Shown here in pieces: positions 7,573 to 16,657 of a DNA stretch of 34,829 nucleotides. The notes beneath the pieces were generated by a model. That model was not told the origin of the DNA. It ran no database searches and saw nothing but the letters and a program-made list of their open reading frames with translations. The DNA is from an uncultured Desulfovibrio sp. (GTDB lineage: Bacteria; Desulfobacterota; Desulfovibrionia; Desulfovibrionales; Desulfovibrionaceae). Within the stretch, counting starts at the first letter, position 1. Each line of letters opens with the position of its first letter. The stretch lies in assembly GCA_900553065.1 (NCBI GenBank), contig USBZ01000020.1:1-34829 (forward strand), given 5' to 3'. Made by a program: the position numbers and the translations under genes.

Positions 7573-9018
7573 GTGTTCCAGAAGTATCGGGAGCGTGAAC
7601 TCTCCGAAAAGGGGCAAGAAAGGAAGACCTCGCCTGGCAGAGAAGGTGCGGTAACGCCCTGTTCGGTGAGAGATGCGTATGTGCTGGGGCTGAAACTTAT
7701 TCGGGTGCGGAAGTTTCCCTGGGAAACACGCGTGGAAGTAGGCGGTATTCCTCTGTTCCGACTGGAGCATTCGCCGTACAAAACCTGTCTTCGTCTCGGG
7801 AAACTGGAACTTTTCAAGCTGAGAAGAAGTGGTTCGGAAACGGGTATGTCCGATGGCCCGCTGTTTCTGGAGGGAAAGTCGGAAACGCGCAGGCTGTTTT
7901 GGAATATCGGTTCTCTGGCCTTCAAAGATGAGGTTTCGGGGGTTGCTCGTGTAGCCAAAAGCCTGCTTCCTCCTTTGATGGCAGGGGCTCTTTTTGAGGT
8001 TTACCCTGTATATACTTCGGGGAAGTATGGCGGCTATGTTTACGCCCACGACTATGTTCAAGGCGTGATGGGGAATGTTGACGGGGCGCTGGATACGCCG
8101 GTTATTTTTAGAAATGGAGACATTCTTCTGAGTCCCATTCCCGATGTCAAAGAGGTGGAAACGCATTTTTGCGCGCTGAAGACTCTGCAGTGTAGAGGAG
8201 TGAAGATTCTTTTTCTTGTGCATGATCTCATTCCTCTTCAGCATCCGGAGTTCTGTCCGGAAGCGTTTCGCAACGAGTTCGCCCGCTGGCTGCCCATGAT
8301 TTCCCGTTTTGACGGCGTGCTTACCGTTTCTGCCGTGGTGGCCGACGAGTATCGGGCCTGGCGTAAAGAGAACATCGAAAGCAACGTTCCGTTTTTTGTG
8401 GACTGGTTTCATCTCGGCGCAGACATGGAAAAACGCTTTCCCGGCAGAGGGCTGCCTTCCTGTGCGTCGAGCGTGCTTTCCGCCATGAGCCTGCGGCCGA
8501 CTTTTCTTTCCGTGAGTACGCTTGAGCCGCGCAAGGGTTACGGGCAGAGTCTGGCCGCCTTTGAAAGATTGTGGGCCGGAGGATGCGACGTGAACTTCGT
8601 CATTGTGGGCAGACAGGGTTGGGAAGCCGATACGCTGGCGGCGAAGATAGAGAGGCATCCTGAGATGGGACGGCGTCTTTTCTGGCTCAGAGGCGTCGGT
8701 GATGAGGTTCTGGACCGGCTGTATACAGCAGCGGACTGCGTGCTTTTTGCCTCGGAGGCCGAAGGCTTCGGCCTGGCCGTGGTGGAAGGAGCGGCGCACG
8801 GCAGGCCTCTGGTGCTGCGGGATCTGCCTGTATTCAGGGAAATAGCCGGAGATGGCGCTACTTATTTTTCAGGCCGCTCAGCGGAGGTTCTGGCCGACTG
8901 CCTGAAAGACTGGCTGCATCGCCGGGAGAAGGGTGACGTGATGTCTTCGGAAAACATACGAGTCCTGAGCTGGGATGAGAGTGCAAACATGCTGCTTTCC
9001 CGTCTGACGGAGTCGTAA
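7573..9018 (+). CDS. Glycosyltransferase family 4 (GT-B) protein with N-terminal LG-P-LF repeats
   Basis: 481 residues from a GTG start; AGGAGG at 7561-7566 gives a good six-base spacing. An ATG at 7569 is in another frame. The C-terminal half is a retaining GT4 domain: STLEPRKG at about 315-322 with R320/K321 for phosphate binding, and the EX7E motif with E397 and E405 in EGFGLAVVE. HDLIPLQHPEFC near residue 220 is typical of O-antigen mannosyl- or rhamnosyltransferases. The first ~90 residues are separate and carry three spaced copies of a short motif around G39, G58 and G76 (LGLKLIRV, GGIPLFRL, LGKLELFKL). Donor sugar is not determined; a GDP-mannose derivative would fit the locus. Confidence 0.88.
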   Translation: MFQKYRERELSEKGQERKTSPGREGAVTPCSVRDAYVLGLKLIRVRKFPWETRVEVGGIPLFRLEHSPYKTCLRLGKLELFKLRRSGSETGMSDGPLFLEGKSETRRLFWNIGSLAFKDEVSGVARVAKSLLPPLMAGALFEVYPVYTSGKYGGYVYAHDYVQGVMGNVDGALDTPVIFRNGDILLSPIPDVKEVETHFCALKTLQCRGVKILFLVHDLIPLQHPEFCPEAFRNEFARWLPMISRFDGVLTVSAVVADEYRAWRKENIESNVPFFVDWFHLGADMEKRFPGRGLPSCASSVLSAMSLRPTFLSVSTLEPRKGYGQSLAAFERLWAGGCDVNFVIVGRQGWEADTLAAKIERHPEMGRRLFWLRGVGDEVLDRLYTAADCVLFASEAEGFGLAVVEGAAHGRPLVLRDLPVFREIAGDGATYFSGRSAEVLADCLKDWLHRREKGDVMSSENIRVLSWDESANMLLSRLTES

Positions 9019-9029
9019 CGGAGGATGGT

Positions 9030-10259
9030 ATGCCGACGTTCATTCCCTTTTTTGAAAAGGCCAGTCATCAGGTGGCAAAGCTGCAGGCCGCCTATCCCTC
9101 CCGTCCGAGGCTTGCGTCGCTGAAGCTGGCTCTGTGGTCGCTCGGCAAGGCGGCGACGGGGCATATACTCGGCGACATGGCCTTCGTACGTTCCTCGGCA
9201 AAAGGTGAAAATCTGCGCCTTGCCTTCATTCTGCGGGGCGGCATCGGCGATGTGATCATCAATCTGGCCTGGATGGAGGCTCTGACGGATCTTTCGCAGG
9301 TGCCGTGCCGGGTGGATATTTTTACCAACACTCCGAAGGACTGCATGAGGGAGCTGTGCTGGGACAAGGCCTGTGTCGACGGGATTCTGTCCTTGAAGAA
9401 AGCCGTTCCCTTTTCCGCCTATGACGCGGTGTTCGACGTCATGCAGAATCCGCAGGTACGGTCGGCCTGCCGAGAGAGACTGGAAGCTCTATCACCTTCT
9501 CTGTGGGACTATGTCCGGCGTCTTCTTGCCTTTCAGGCCGCTCATGCTTCGTTCTACACGGATGAGAATCAGGCCATGGGGATACATTATGCCGATGTCA
9601 TGGGCGGGGGACGCCGCAGACAGCCGGACTTCGACGGCTCGCTGGATCTTTTGCACAGCGATTTCATGCTGAACTGCCGGGTACCGTTTTCCGAGGTGGC
9701 ACAACGGTTTCGTCTTGAGAGGCCGTATGTGACGCTTCAGCGGGAGGCAGGAGCCTCGGAACACTCTCTGAAAATGTGGTCTGCGGAAAAGTATGCCGCG
9801 CTCGTGACGGCCATGCGCAAGCGTTTTCCCGGCTATGACATCGTGCTTGTCGGCCAGAGGCCGAATTTTGAACTGCCTGCCGGCTCCGGGCCACATATCA
9901 GGGATCTGCGCGGAAGTACGAGCTTTGGAGAGCTCATGAGCATCGTCGGCCATGCTACGCTTCATATAGGCGGAGAGGGCTTGATTCCTCATCTCAGGCA
10001 TTTTCTGCGCGGAGGGCCGTCTCTTGTGCTGTTCGGCCCTTCCTGTGCGCGTATGCTGGGATATCCGGAAAATCTGGCGCTTTTCGGTTCGGAGTGTCCC
10101 AACGGATGCGAGGGAATTACGCCTGCCTGGCAGCAGAAGTGCCTGAAAGGGTATGAATGCTGTCGATCACTGGAGGAAATTCAGGTGGAGGATGTGCTCG
10201 CCTCCTGCGAAAAAGCCGGACTGACGGGTCGGGCAGCCGGAAGCGTTCCTCGGGATTAA
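9030..10259 (+). CDS. Glycosyltransferase family 9 (ADP-heptose:LPS heptosyltransferase-like)
   Basis: 409 residues, GT-B fold. The N-terminal loop RGGIGDVIINLAWMEAL near residue 70 is the GT9 acceptor-side signature; the C-terminal half has STSFGELMSIVGHATLHIG and a GPSLVLFGPS segment, where GT9 enzymes bind the donor. GGAGG at 9020-9024 precedes the ATG. Family members add heptose to lipid A-core oligosaccharide, but many relatives in polysaccharide loci transfer other sugars. A Cys-rich C-terminal segment (CPNGCEGITPAWQQKCLKGYECC has four visible cysteines besides neighbours) is reminiscent of GT9 proteins with metal-binding tails. It is the last gene of the operon on this strand; the MATE gene converges on it. 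Confidence 0.85.
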   Translation: MPTFIPFFEKASHQVAKLQAAYPSRPRLASLKLALWSLGKAATGHILGDMAFVRSSAKGENLRLAFILRGGIGDVIINLAWMEALTDLSQVPCRVDIFTNTPKDCMRELCWDKACVDGILSLKKAVPFSAYDAVFDVMQNPQVRSACRERLEALSPSLWDYVRRLLAFQAAHASFYTDENQAMGIHYADVMGGGRRRQPDFDGSLDLLHSDFMLNCRVPFSEVAQRFRLERPYVTLQREAGASEHSLKMWSAEKYAALVTAMRKRFPGYDIVLVGQRPNFELPAGSGPHIRDLRGSTSFGELMSIVGHATLHIGGEGLIPHLRHFLRGGPSLVLFGPSCARMLGYPENLALFGSECPNGCEGITPAWQQKCLKGYECCRSLEEIQVEDVLASCEKAGLTGRAAGSVPRD

Positions 10260-10284
10260 ACGTCGTCGCGGCCTGGAAGGGAAT

Positions 10285-10326
10285 AAAAAGGGCACGAACG
10301 TTCCAGACGGAGGAACATTCGTGCCC
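10285..10326 (-). terminator. Rho-independent terminator of the MATE gene
   Basis: A 15-bp stem with one mismatch: 10290-10304 pairs with 10312-10326, with a 7-base loop. On the - strand the hairpin is followed by a CTTTTTATT run, so it terminates the MATE transcript. It sits between convergent genes and may also slow the polysaccharide operon from the other side, though no T-run follows on the + strand. Confidence 0.8.
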
Positions 10327-10347
10327 CGGATTGTTAAGACTGGCGGA

Positions 10348-11715
10348 TCAGCGGCCGATTTTTTTCTTCATGGCTTCGACGGACAGATGTTCCAGCGAGT
10401 GGACGCGCAGCAGATACAGCACGGCGGCCACACTGAGTCCGACAAAGAGGGCGACCCAGAAGCCGAGCACGCCGAGCGGCTCGGGCGTGATGATATCGGT
10501 CATGCACAGCACCCAGCCGAGAGGCAGACTGACGACCCAGTAGGCGATGAAGGATATGCAGAAGATGGCGCGGGTATCGTTCCAGCCGCGCAGCGAGCAG
10601 AGGGTGTTGGTCTGTACGCCGTCGGGGAACTGGTAGAAGACTTCGCAGATCATGAGCAGCGCAGCCATCTGAATGACGGCGGGATCATCGTTGTACAGGG
10701 CGGCCACCTGATAGCGCACCAGGTAGATGAGCACGGCCAGCACGCAGACCATGAAGAGCGTGAGGCTGAGCGAGGTGAGGCGCACACGCTTTGCCCCGGC
10801 AATGTCGCCTGCGCCGAGCAGCGTGCCGATGCGGATGGTTGCGGCGGCGCCGATGGAGAAGGGACACATCCATACGAAGGCGCTGACGTTGATGGCGATC
10901 TGATGACCGGCCACGGTGGTCACGCCGAGCGGGGATACGATGAGGGCGATGAGCGCAAAGGCCGCCGTTTCGTTGAGCATGGCGAAGGCACCGGGCAGGC
11001 CGATGCGGGTTATGCGCTTCAGAATCGTTCCGGAGGGCTTTTCCAGCGCAGGGGCGGCCTTGTCGGCACGGCGCACGAAGAAGACCATGGAACCGGCCAT
11101 GAACCAGAACAGAATGGCCGTGGCCACACCGCAGCCAGCGGCGCCCATTGCGGGCATTCCGAGCTTGCCGAACACGAAAATGATGTTGAGCGGCACGTTG
11201 AGCGCCAGCCCCACGAATCCGGCCACCATGGCCGGACGGGTTCTTCCGTGGCCTTCCAGAAAGCAGCGCTGCACGACGAAAAGCATGAGGGCGGGAACGC
11301 CCCAGAGCACGGCGAAAAGATATTCCGACGTTTTCTGCGCCAGCAGGGGATCCATCTTGCCCCAGCTGGTGATGGTGAAGCTTATGGACAGGAAGATGGC
11401 CATGAGCAGCGCGGAGATGGCCAGCGCAAGCCACAGCCCCTGCCTGAGAAAATGTCTGCTTTTGTTGCGGTTGCCGGCGCCGAGCGCCTGGGCGACGAGC
11501 GGGGTGATGGCCATGATGAGGCCCTGCCCGAACATGATGCCGGGAATCCAGAACGAAGTGGCCACGGCAACGGCGGCCATGTCGACGGCGCTTGCCCGTC
11601 CGGCCACCACGGTGTCGACGAACGACATGGCGATCTGTGCGATCTGGCCGAGAAATACGGGAATGGCAAGAGAGACCAGATTGCGGGTTTCCTGTTTGCT
11701 GAAATGCCTGAACAT
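10348..11715 (-). CDS. MATE family multidrug efflux transporter (NorM-like)
   Basis: 455 residues, with about twelve hydrophobic segments in two repeats, as in inner-membrane Na+ or H+ antiporters of the MATE family. The N-terminal segment with FVDTVVAGR and the following AGNRNKSRHF loop, where many MATE proteins carry a conserved G-x-x-x loop after helix 2, fit the NorM branch. GGAGGAG precedes the ATG. The gene is convergent with the glycosyltransferase operon and followed by its own terminator, so it is not part of that operon. The related MOP family includes Wzx flippases, but length and motifs here fit drug or metabolite export. Substrate unknown. Confidence 0.92.
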   Translation of the reverse strand: MFRHFSKQETRNLVSLAIPVFLGQIAQIAMSFVDTVVAGRASAVDMAAVAVATSFWIPGIMFGQGLIMAITPLVAQALGAGNRNKSRHFLRQGLWLALAISALLMAIFLSISFTITSWGKMDPLLAQKTSEYLFAVLWGVPALMLFVVQRCFLEGHGRTRPAMVAGFVGLALNVPLNIIFVFGKLGMPAMGAAGCGVATAILFWFMAGSMVFFVRRADKAAPALEKPSGTILKRITRIGLPGAFAMLNETAAFALIALIVSPLGVTTVAGHQIAINVSAFVWMCPFSIGAAATIRIGTLLGAGDIAGAKRVRLTSLSLTLFMVCVLAVLIYLVRYQVAALYNDDPAVIQMAALLMICEVFYQFPDGVQTNTLCSLRGWNDTRAIFCISFIAYWVVSLPLGWVLCMTDIITPEPLGVLGFWVALFVGLSVAAVLYLLRVHSLEHLSVEAMKKKIGR

Positions 11716-12030
11716 GATGGCTCCTCCCGGGGGAGAGGAGGTCTTGCGGGGAAGAGAAGCCGGACTCAGCAGTGAAACGGCTTCCCTGTTTCGAACCTCA
11801 TCCCTTTTTTACAGGTCAGTGTTAGAAGGTAGGGGTATGGTCCTTATTTCTCGCAGCGGCCGCGTTGGAGACAACGCCGTCGTTCGTTGCCGGAAAGGGC
11901 TTGTTTGTCCTGCGGGCGTAACAGATTTTTCTGCTTGCGGAAGCCTGCGCGGGCCCTTTTCTCCTGGTGAGCGTAACCGGCTGTGTACGCTGGAGAACAA
12001 GGAAAAAATATATCGGAGTGTTTAAACTCG
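11716..12030. other. Intergenic region between rpsP terminator and MATE gene
   Basis: About 315 bases without a recognisable gene on either strand. It must hold the MATE promoter, reading leftward, but I see no pair of boxes that I trust. A T-rich run lies near 11805-11810 and an A/T-rich stretch at 12003-12013. No convincing riboswitch fold was recognised by eye. Confidence 0.5.
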
Positions 12031-12062
12031 AAAACCCGTCGGCCGCCGAAGCGGGAGACGGG
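12031..12062 (-). terminator. Rho-independent terminator of the ffh-rpsP unit
   Basis: On the - strand CCCGTC pairs with GACGGG (12035-12040 with 12057-12062), and inside it CCGC-TTCG-GCGG forms a second stem with a stable UUCG tetraloop. TTTT follows directly. It lies 25 bases after the rpsP stop and closes the ffh-rpsP transcript. Confidence 0.8.
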
Positions 12063-12086
12063 ATCGAGTCCTTGAGCGGAAAGATC

Positions 12087-12326
12087 TTACTTGCCCAGCT
12101 TCTTGATAAGAGTGCGGACGGTATCGGTCATTTCGGCGCCCTTGCCGAGCCAGGCCTGCAGCTTTTCGTTGTCGATGCTGAGGGTGCCGGGGTTGGTGTT
12201 GGGGTTGTAGTAGCCCAGGAATTCCAGCGGGCGACCGTCGCGACGGCTGTCACTGTTGATGGCCACGATACGGTAGAAGGGGCGCTTCTTGGAACCAGAG
12301 CGGGTCATTCTCACTTTAACGGACAT
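12087..12326 (-). CDS. rpsP: 30S ribosomal protein S16
   Basis: 79 residues, the standard bacterial S16 length. The start MSVKVRMTRSGSKKRPFYRIV and the segment LEFLGYYNPNTNPG are diagnostic. S16 binds 16S rRNA and is needed for 30S assembly. AGGAG lies upstream of the ATG. It follows ffh by 30 bases on the same strand. In many bacteria the order continues with a KH protein, rimM, trmD and rplS; here a terminator follows instead. Confidence 0.98.
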   Translation of the reverse strand: MSVKVRMTRSGSKKRPFYRIVAINSDSRRDGRPLEFLGYYNPNTNPGTLSIDNEKLQAWLGKGAEMTDTVRTLIKKLGK

Positions 12327-12356
12327 ATCTCACTCCTGATAGGATAGGCAGCGGGG

Positions 12357-13868
<1,512 letters not shown>

Positions 13869-13989
13869 CGTATTTCCCGTTCTTATGACTTGGAACTAAG
13901 AACCGTTACGCAACTTTTCATCGCAAGTCAAGTCAAACGTTCTGCCGGAAGCGAAGCCGGGCATATTCCCGGGCGGAGGCTCCGGCCTC

Positions 13990-14018
13990 TTGCTCTTAGG
14001 GGCGGCGGCGGGTATTCT
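13990..14018 (+). promoter_or_regulatory. Candidate sigma70-type promoter of selB
   Basis: TTGCTC at 13990-13995, a 17-base spacer and TATTCT at 14013-14018, about 38 bases before the SelB start. The spacing is ideal and the boxes match four of six consensus bases each. Immediately upstream (13943-13986) is a nested inverted repeat. Confidence 0.45.
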
Positions 14019-14055
14019 GTCGGCTCCGCAGGGAAAACGTATTTCAGGAGCTGCC

Positions 14056-15972
14056 ATGTCTGTCATCATGGGTACTGCCGGGCACATCGACCACGGCAAG
14101 ACGTCGCTCATCAGGGCGCTTACAGGTATAGACTGCGACCGTCTCGGCGAAGAAAAGCGCCGCGGCATCACCATTGAACTGGGCTTCGCCTACGCGGATC
14201 TTCCCGGAGGCGAGCGCATGGGCATCGTGGATATGCCCGGCCATGAGCGCTTCGTGCGCACGATGGTGGCCGGCGCTTCCGGCATAGATTTCGTGCTGCT
14301 GGTCATCTCCGCCGATGAAGGCGTCATGCCGCAGACCCGCGAGCATCTGGAAATATGCACGTTGCTCGGCGTTCGGCACGGCCTTGTCGCGCTCACCAAG
14401 ATAGACATGGTGGATGAGGAAATGCTGGAACTGGCCACGGAGGACGTCAGGGAATTTCTGAAGGGTACCTTCCTTGAGAACGCGCCCATATTCCCCGTGT
14501 CTTCCGCCACGGGGCAGGGCCTCGACGCGTTGCGCGCCGCCATTGTGGAGCAGAGCCGCCGTCAGCCGCGCCGCCGCTCCGACCTGTTCCGTCTCCCCAT
14601 CGACCGGGTATTCTCGCTCAAGGGACACGGCACCGTGGTCACGGGCACTCTGGTTTCCGGATCCGCGCAGTGCGGCGACGAGGTGGAGCTTCTGCCGAGC
14701 GGAAAGCTCTCCCACATCCGCAGCATTCAGAGTCACGGTCAGGGGCAGGAAAAGGCCGAGGCCGGTCATCGCATTTCCCTGAATCTGCACGGCCTTGCCG
14801 TGGAGGACATCAGCCGCGGCGACGTGGTCACCCATACGGGTACCATGAAGAATTCCAAACGCTGGATCGTGGAACTGACCTGTCTGAAATCCTCGCCCCG
14901 AGGTCTGAGACATCGCGGCGAGATTCATTTTCATCACAGCGCAAGGGAGCTTGCGGCCCGCTTGTACTTCTATGACCGCGACCGCCTTGAACCGGGCGAA
15001 ACCGCGCTGGCGGAAGCACATTTTTCCGAACCTGTGGCGGGCATTTTCGGCGATCGCTGCATCGTGCGCGCCTTTTCTCCCCTGCGCACCGTCGCGGGCG
15101 GCTCCATTCTTTATCCTCTTGATAGCGCGCCGCGGCGCAGCCATATCGATGCCGATATGCAGAAGCGCCTTCTGGCCCTGCCCGATGCCGACGATCCGAC
15201 GCGCATCGGCGTGCAGCTGGAACTTTCCGGTCGCTTCGGCGCCACGCTGGCCGATCTGTCCATTCTGACCGATCTCGGCAGAAAGTCTCTGGAAAAGCAT
15301 CTGCAGGCCATGTCCGGCAAGGGCAGCGCCTTCTGCTGGGACAAGGACGCCAAATGCTGGATTTCGCCGGTCTGGCTGGACAGGCTTGTGGAACGCGCGC
15401 TTGCAGCCGCGGAAGCCTTCCATAAGAAGAACCCGCTGGAAGGCGGCATGGCCAAGGGCGTCATTCTGGCGGGAATGGGAGCCGCCGTTCCGGCCAAGCT
15501 GGCGCATTTCGTGCTGGAGAGGCTTCTTCGTGCGGGCAGGCTGGTGGCCGAGGGCGAGCTTTTGCGTCTGCCGGAACACAAGGTTTCGCTGGCGGACGAT
15601 CAGCAGGCGCTGAAGGAAGCGCTGCTCAAGGCGCATCTGGCTTCGCCGCTCATGCCGCCGAATCATACGGAACTTTTTGCCGAGCTCGGCATCACCGCGC
15701 GTCAGGCTCAGCCCATCTTCAAGCTTCTGGTGACGGAAGGATCCCTCGTGAAGATCAAGGAAGATCTTTATTACCTTTCCTCCGTCATGGAAGAGCTGCG
15801 CGAGAAGGTGCGGCAGCACCTGCAGGCGAACAGCGAAATAACTCCCGGTGACTTCCGAGACATCTCGGGCATTTCTCGAAAGAACGGCATAGCCCTGCTC
15901 GAACACTTCGACAAGGAGCAGCTTACCATGCGCGTGGGCGACAAGCGTGTTCTGCGCGGCAGGAGCGCATGA
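14056..15972 (+). CDS. selB: Selenocysteine-specific translation elongation factor SelB
   Basis: Delivers Sec-tRNA(Sec) to UGA codons marked by a SECIS hairpin. The EF-Tu-like G domain shows GHIDHGKT at 9-16, DMPGHE at 59-64 and TKID at 114-117 (in place of NKxD, usual in SelB). The C-terminal third carries the winged-helix repeats that bind SECIS RNA, ending in RDISGISRKNGIALLEHFDKE. I chose ATG 14056 (638 residues) because AGGAG lies just upstream and the family begins at this point; an in-frame TTG at 13990 would add an unrelated extension. The exonuclease gene follows after one base. Presence of SelB implies selenoproteins elsewhere, such as formate dehydrogenase; selA and the Sec-tRNA gene are not in the window. 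Confidence 0.96.
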   Translation: MSVIMGTAGHIDHGKTSLIRALTGIDCDRLGEEKRRGITIELGFAYADLPGGERMGIVDMPGHERFVRTMVAGASGIDFVLLVISADEGVMPQTREHLEICTLLGVRHGLVALTKIDMVDEEMLELATEDVREFLKGTFLENAPIFPVSSATGQGLDALRAAIVEQSRRQPRRRSDLFRLPIDRVFSLKGHGTVVTGTLVSGSAQCGDEVELLPSGKLSHIRSIQSHGQGQEKAEAGHRISLNLHGLAVEDISRGDVVTHTGTMKNSKRWIVELTCLKSSPRGLRHRGEIHFHHSARELAARLYFYDRDRLEPGETALAEAHFSEPVAGIFGDRCIVRAFSPLRTVAGGSILYPLDSAPRRSHIDADMQKRLLALPDADDPTRIGVQLELSGRFGATLADLSILTDLGRKSLEKHLQAMSGKGSAFCWDKDAKCWISPVWLDRLVERALAAAEAFHKKNPLEGGMAKGVILAGMGAAVPAKLAHFVLERLLRAGRLVAEGELLRLPEHKVSLADDQQALKEALLKAHLASPLMPPNHTELFAELGITARQAQPIFKLLVTEGSLVKIKEDLYYLSSVMEELREKVRQHLQANSEITPGDFRDISGISRKNGIALLEHFDKEQLTMRVGDKRVLRGRSA

Positions 15973-15973
15973 C

Positions 15974-16507
15974 ATGCCGGTTGTGGTTGCCCTGGACTTT
16001 GAAACGGCGGACAAATATCCCGACAGCGCCTGTGCTCTCGGGATGTCCCGCATCGAGGACGGACAGGTGGTCGCCGACTGGTACAGTCTCATCCGTCCGC
16101 CCCGTTCGAAGGTCTGCTTTACCGAGATTCACGGACTCACCTGGGATATGCTGAAGGATCAGCCGTCCTTTGCCGAGCTGTGGCCGGAGATCTCTTCCTT
16201 TCTTTCCGGGGCGGAGCTTCTTGCGGCGCACAATGCGAGCTTTGACAGACGCGTTCTTCTCGGCTGCTGCCGGTCCTTCGGACTGGAGGCACCGAATCTG
16301 CCCTTTGTCTGCACCGTGAAAGGTTCAAGGCGCGGACTTCGCCTGCCGCATCACCGGCTCAACGATGTCTGCGCTCATCTTGGCTTTGAGCTTGATCATC
16401 ATAATGCCGCGTCCGATGCTCTGGCGGCGGCCAGAATCTACCTGCATCTGCGATCCATCGGACTGTCGGACGAGGATATGCTGCTGAAAGGCCGTGAATG
16501 TTCCTGA
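15974..16507 (+). CDS. DnaQ-like 3'-5' exonuclease (DEDDh)
   Basis: 177 residues forming a single exonuclease domain similar to the epsilon subunit of DNA polymerase III. All catalytic residues are present: D8 and E10 in ALDFET, D91 in HNASFD, and H143/D148 in HHNAASD. The IHGLTWDML stretch near residue 52 is typical of the epsilon-like group. AGGAG at 15961-15965, inside the end of selB, serves ATG 15974; an in-frame upstream start at 15947 would overlap selB and is unlikely. Single-domain proteins of this kind may trim DNA or small RNA; no polymerase partner is nearby, so the substrate is open. Confidence 0.88.
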   Translation: MPVVVALDFETADKYPDSACALGMSRIEDGQVVADWYSLIRPPRSKVCFTEIHGLTWDMLKDQPSFAELWPEISSFLSGAELLAAHNASFDRRVLLGCCRSFGLEAPNLPFVCTVKGSRRGLRLPHHRLNDVCAHLGFELDHHNAASDALAAARIYLHLRSIGLSDEDMLLKGRECS

Positions 16508-16596
16508 GGTTTTCCGCGTCGGCAGAAAAGGCAGGAAGCGCGGTCTTTCCGGCATTGCTTTTCCGGGTAAAAAGTTCGGAAAGACCTGTCGGCGTC

Positions 16597-16626
16597 TTGC
16601 CCTGACATCCCCCGCGGGGCTATATT
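16597..16626 (+). promoter_or_regulatory. Candidate promoter of the zinc-ribbon/Yip1 gene
   Basis: TTGCCC at 16597-16602, an 18-base spacer and TATATT at 16621-16626. It lies 31 bases before the ATG at 16658, leaving a short leader with a weak AGAGG ribosome site. Confidence 0.5.
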
Positions 16627-16657
16627 GGCCGAAGCAAATATGTAGTGAGAGGTTGCC

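Noticed and set aside
10348..11715. MATE protein as the missing O-antigen flippase
   Set aside because: It belongs to the same superfamily as Wzx, but it resembles NorM, lies on the opposite strand and has its own terminator.
10321..11775. A 484-residue + strand frame across the MATE gene
   Set aside because: Its composition is His/Gly/Glu-rich low-complexity and it covers the MATE gene and its terminator; a shadow frame.
14044..16092. A 682-residue open frame on the - strand opposite selB
   Set aside because: It is antisense to a complete SelB with all motifs, has no recognisable domain, and comes from the third-position GC bias of selB.
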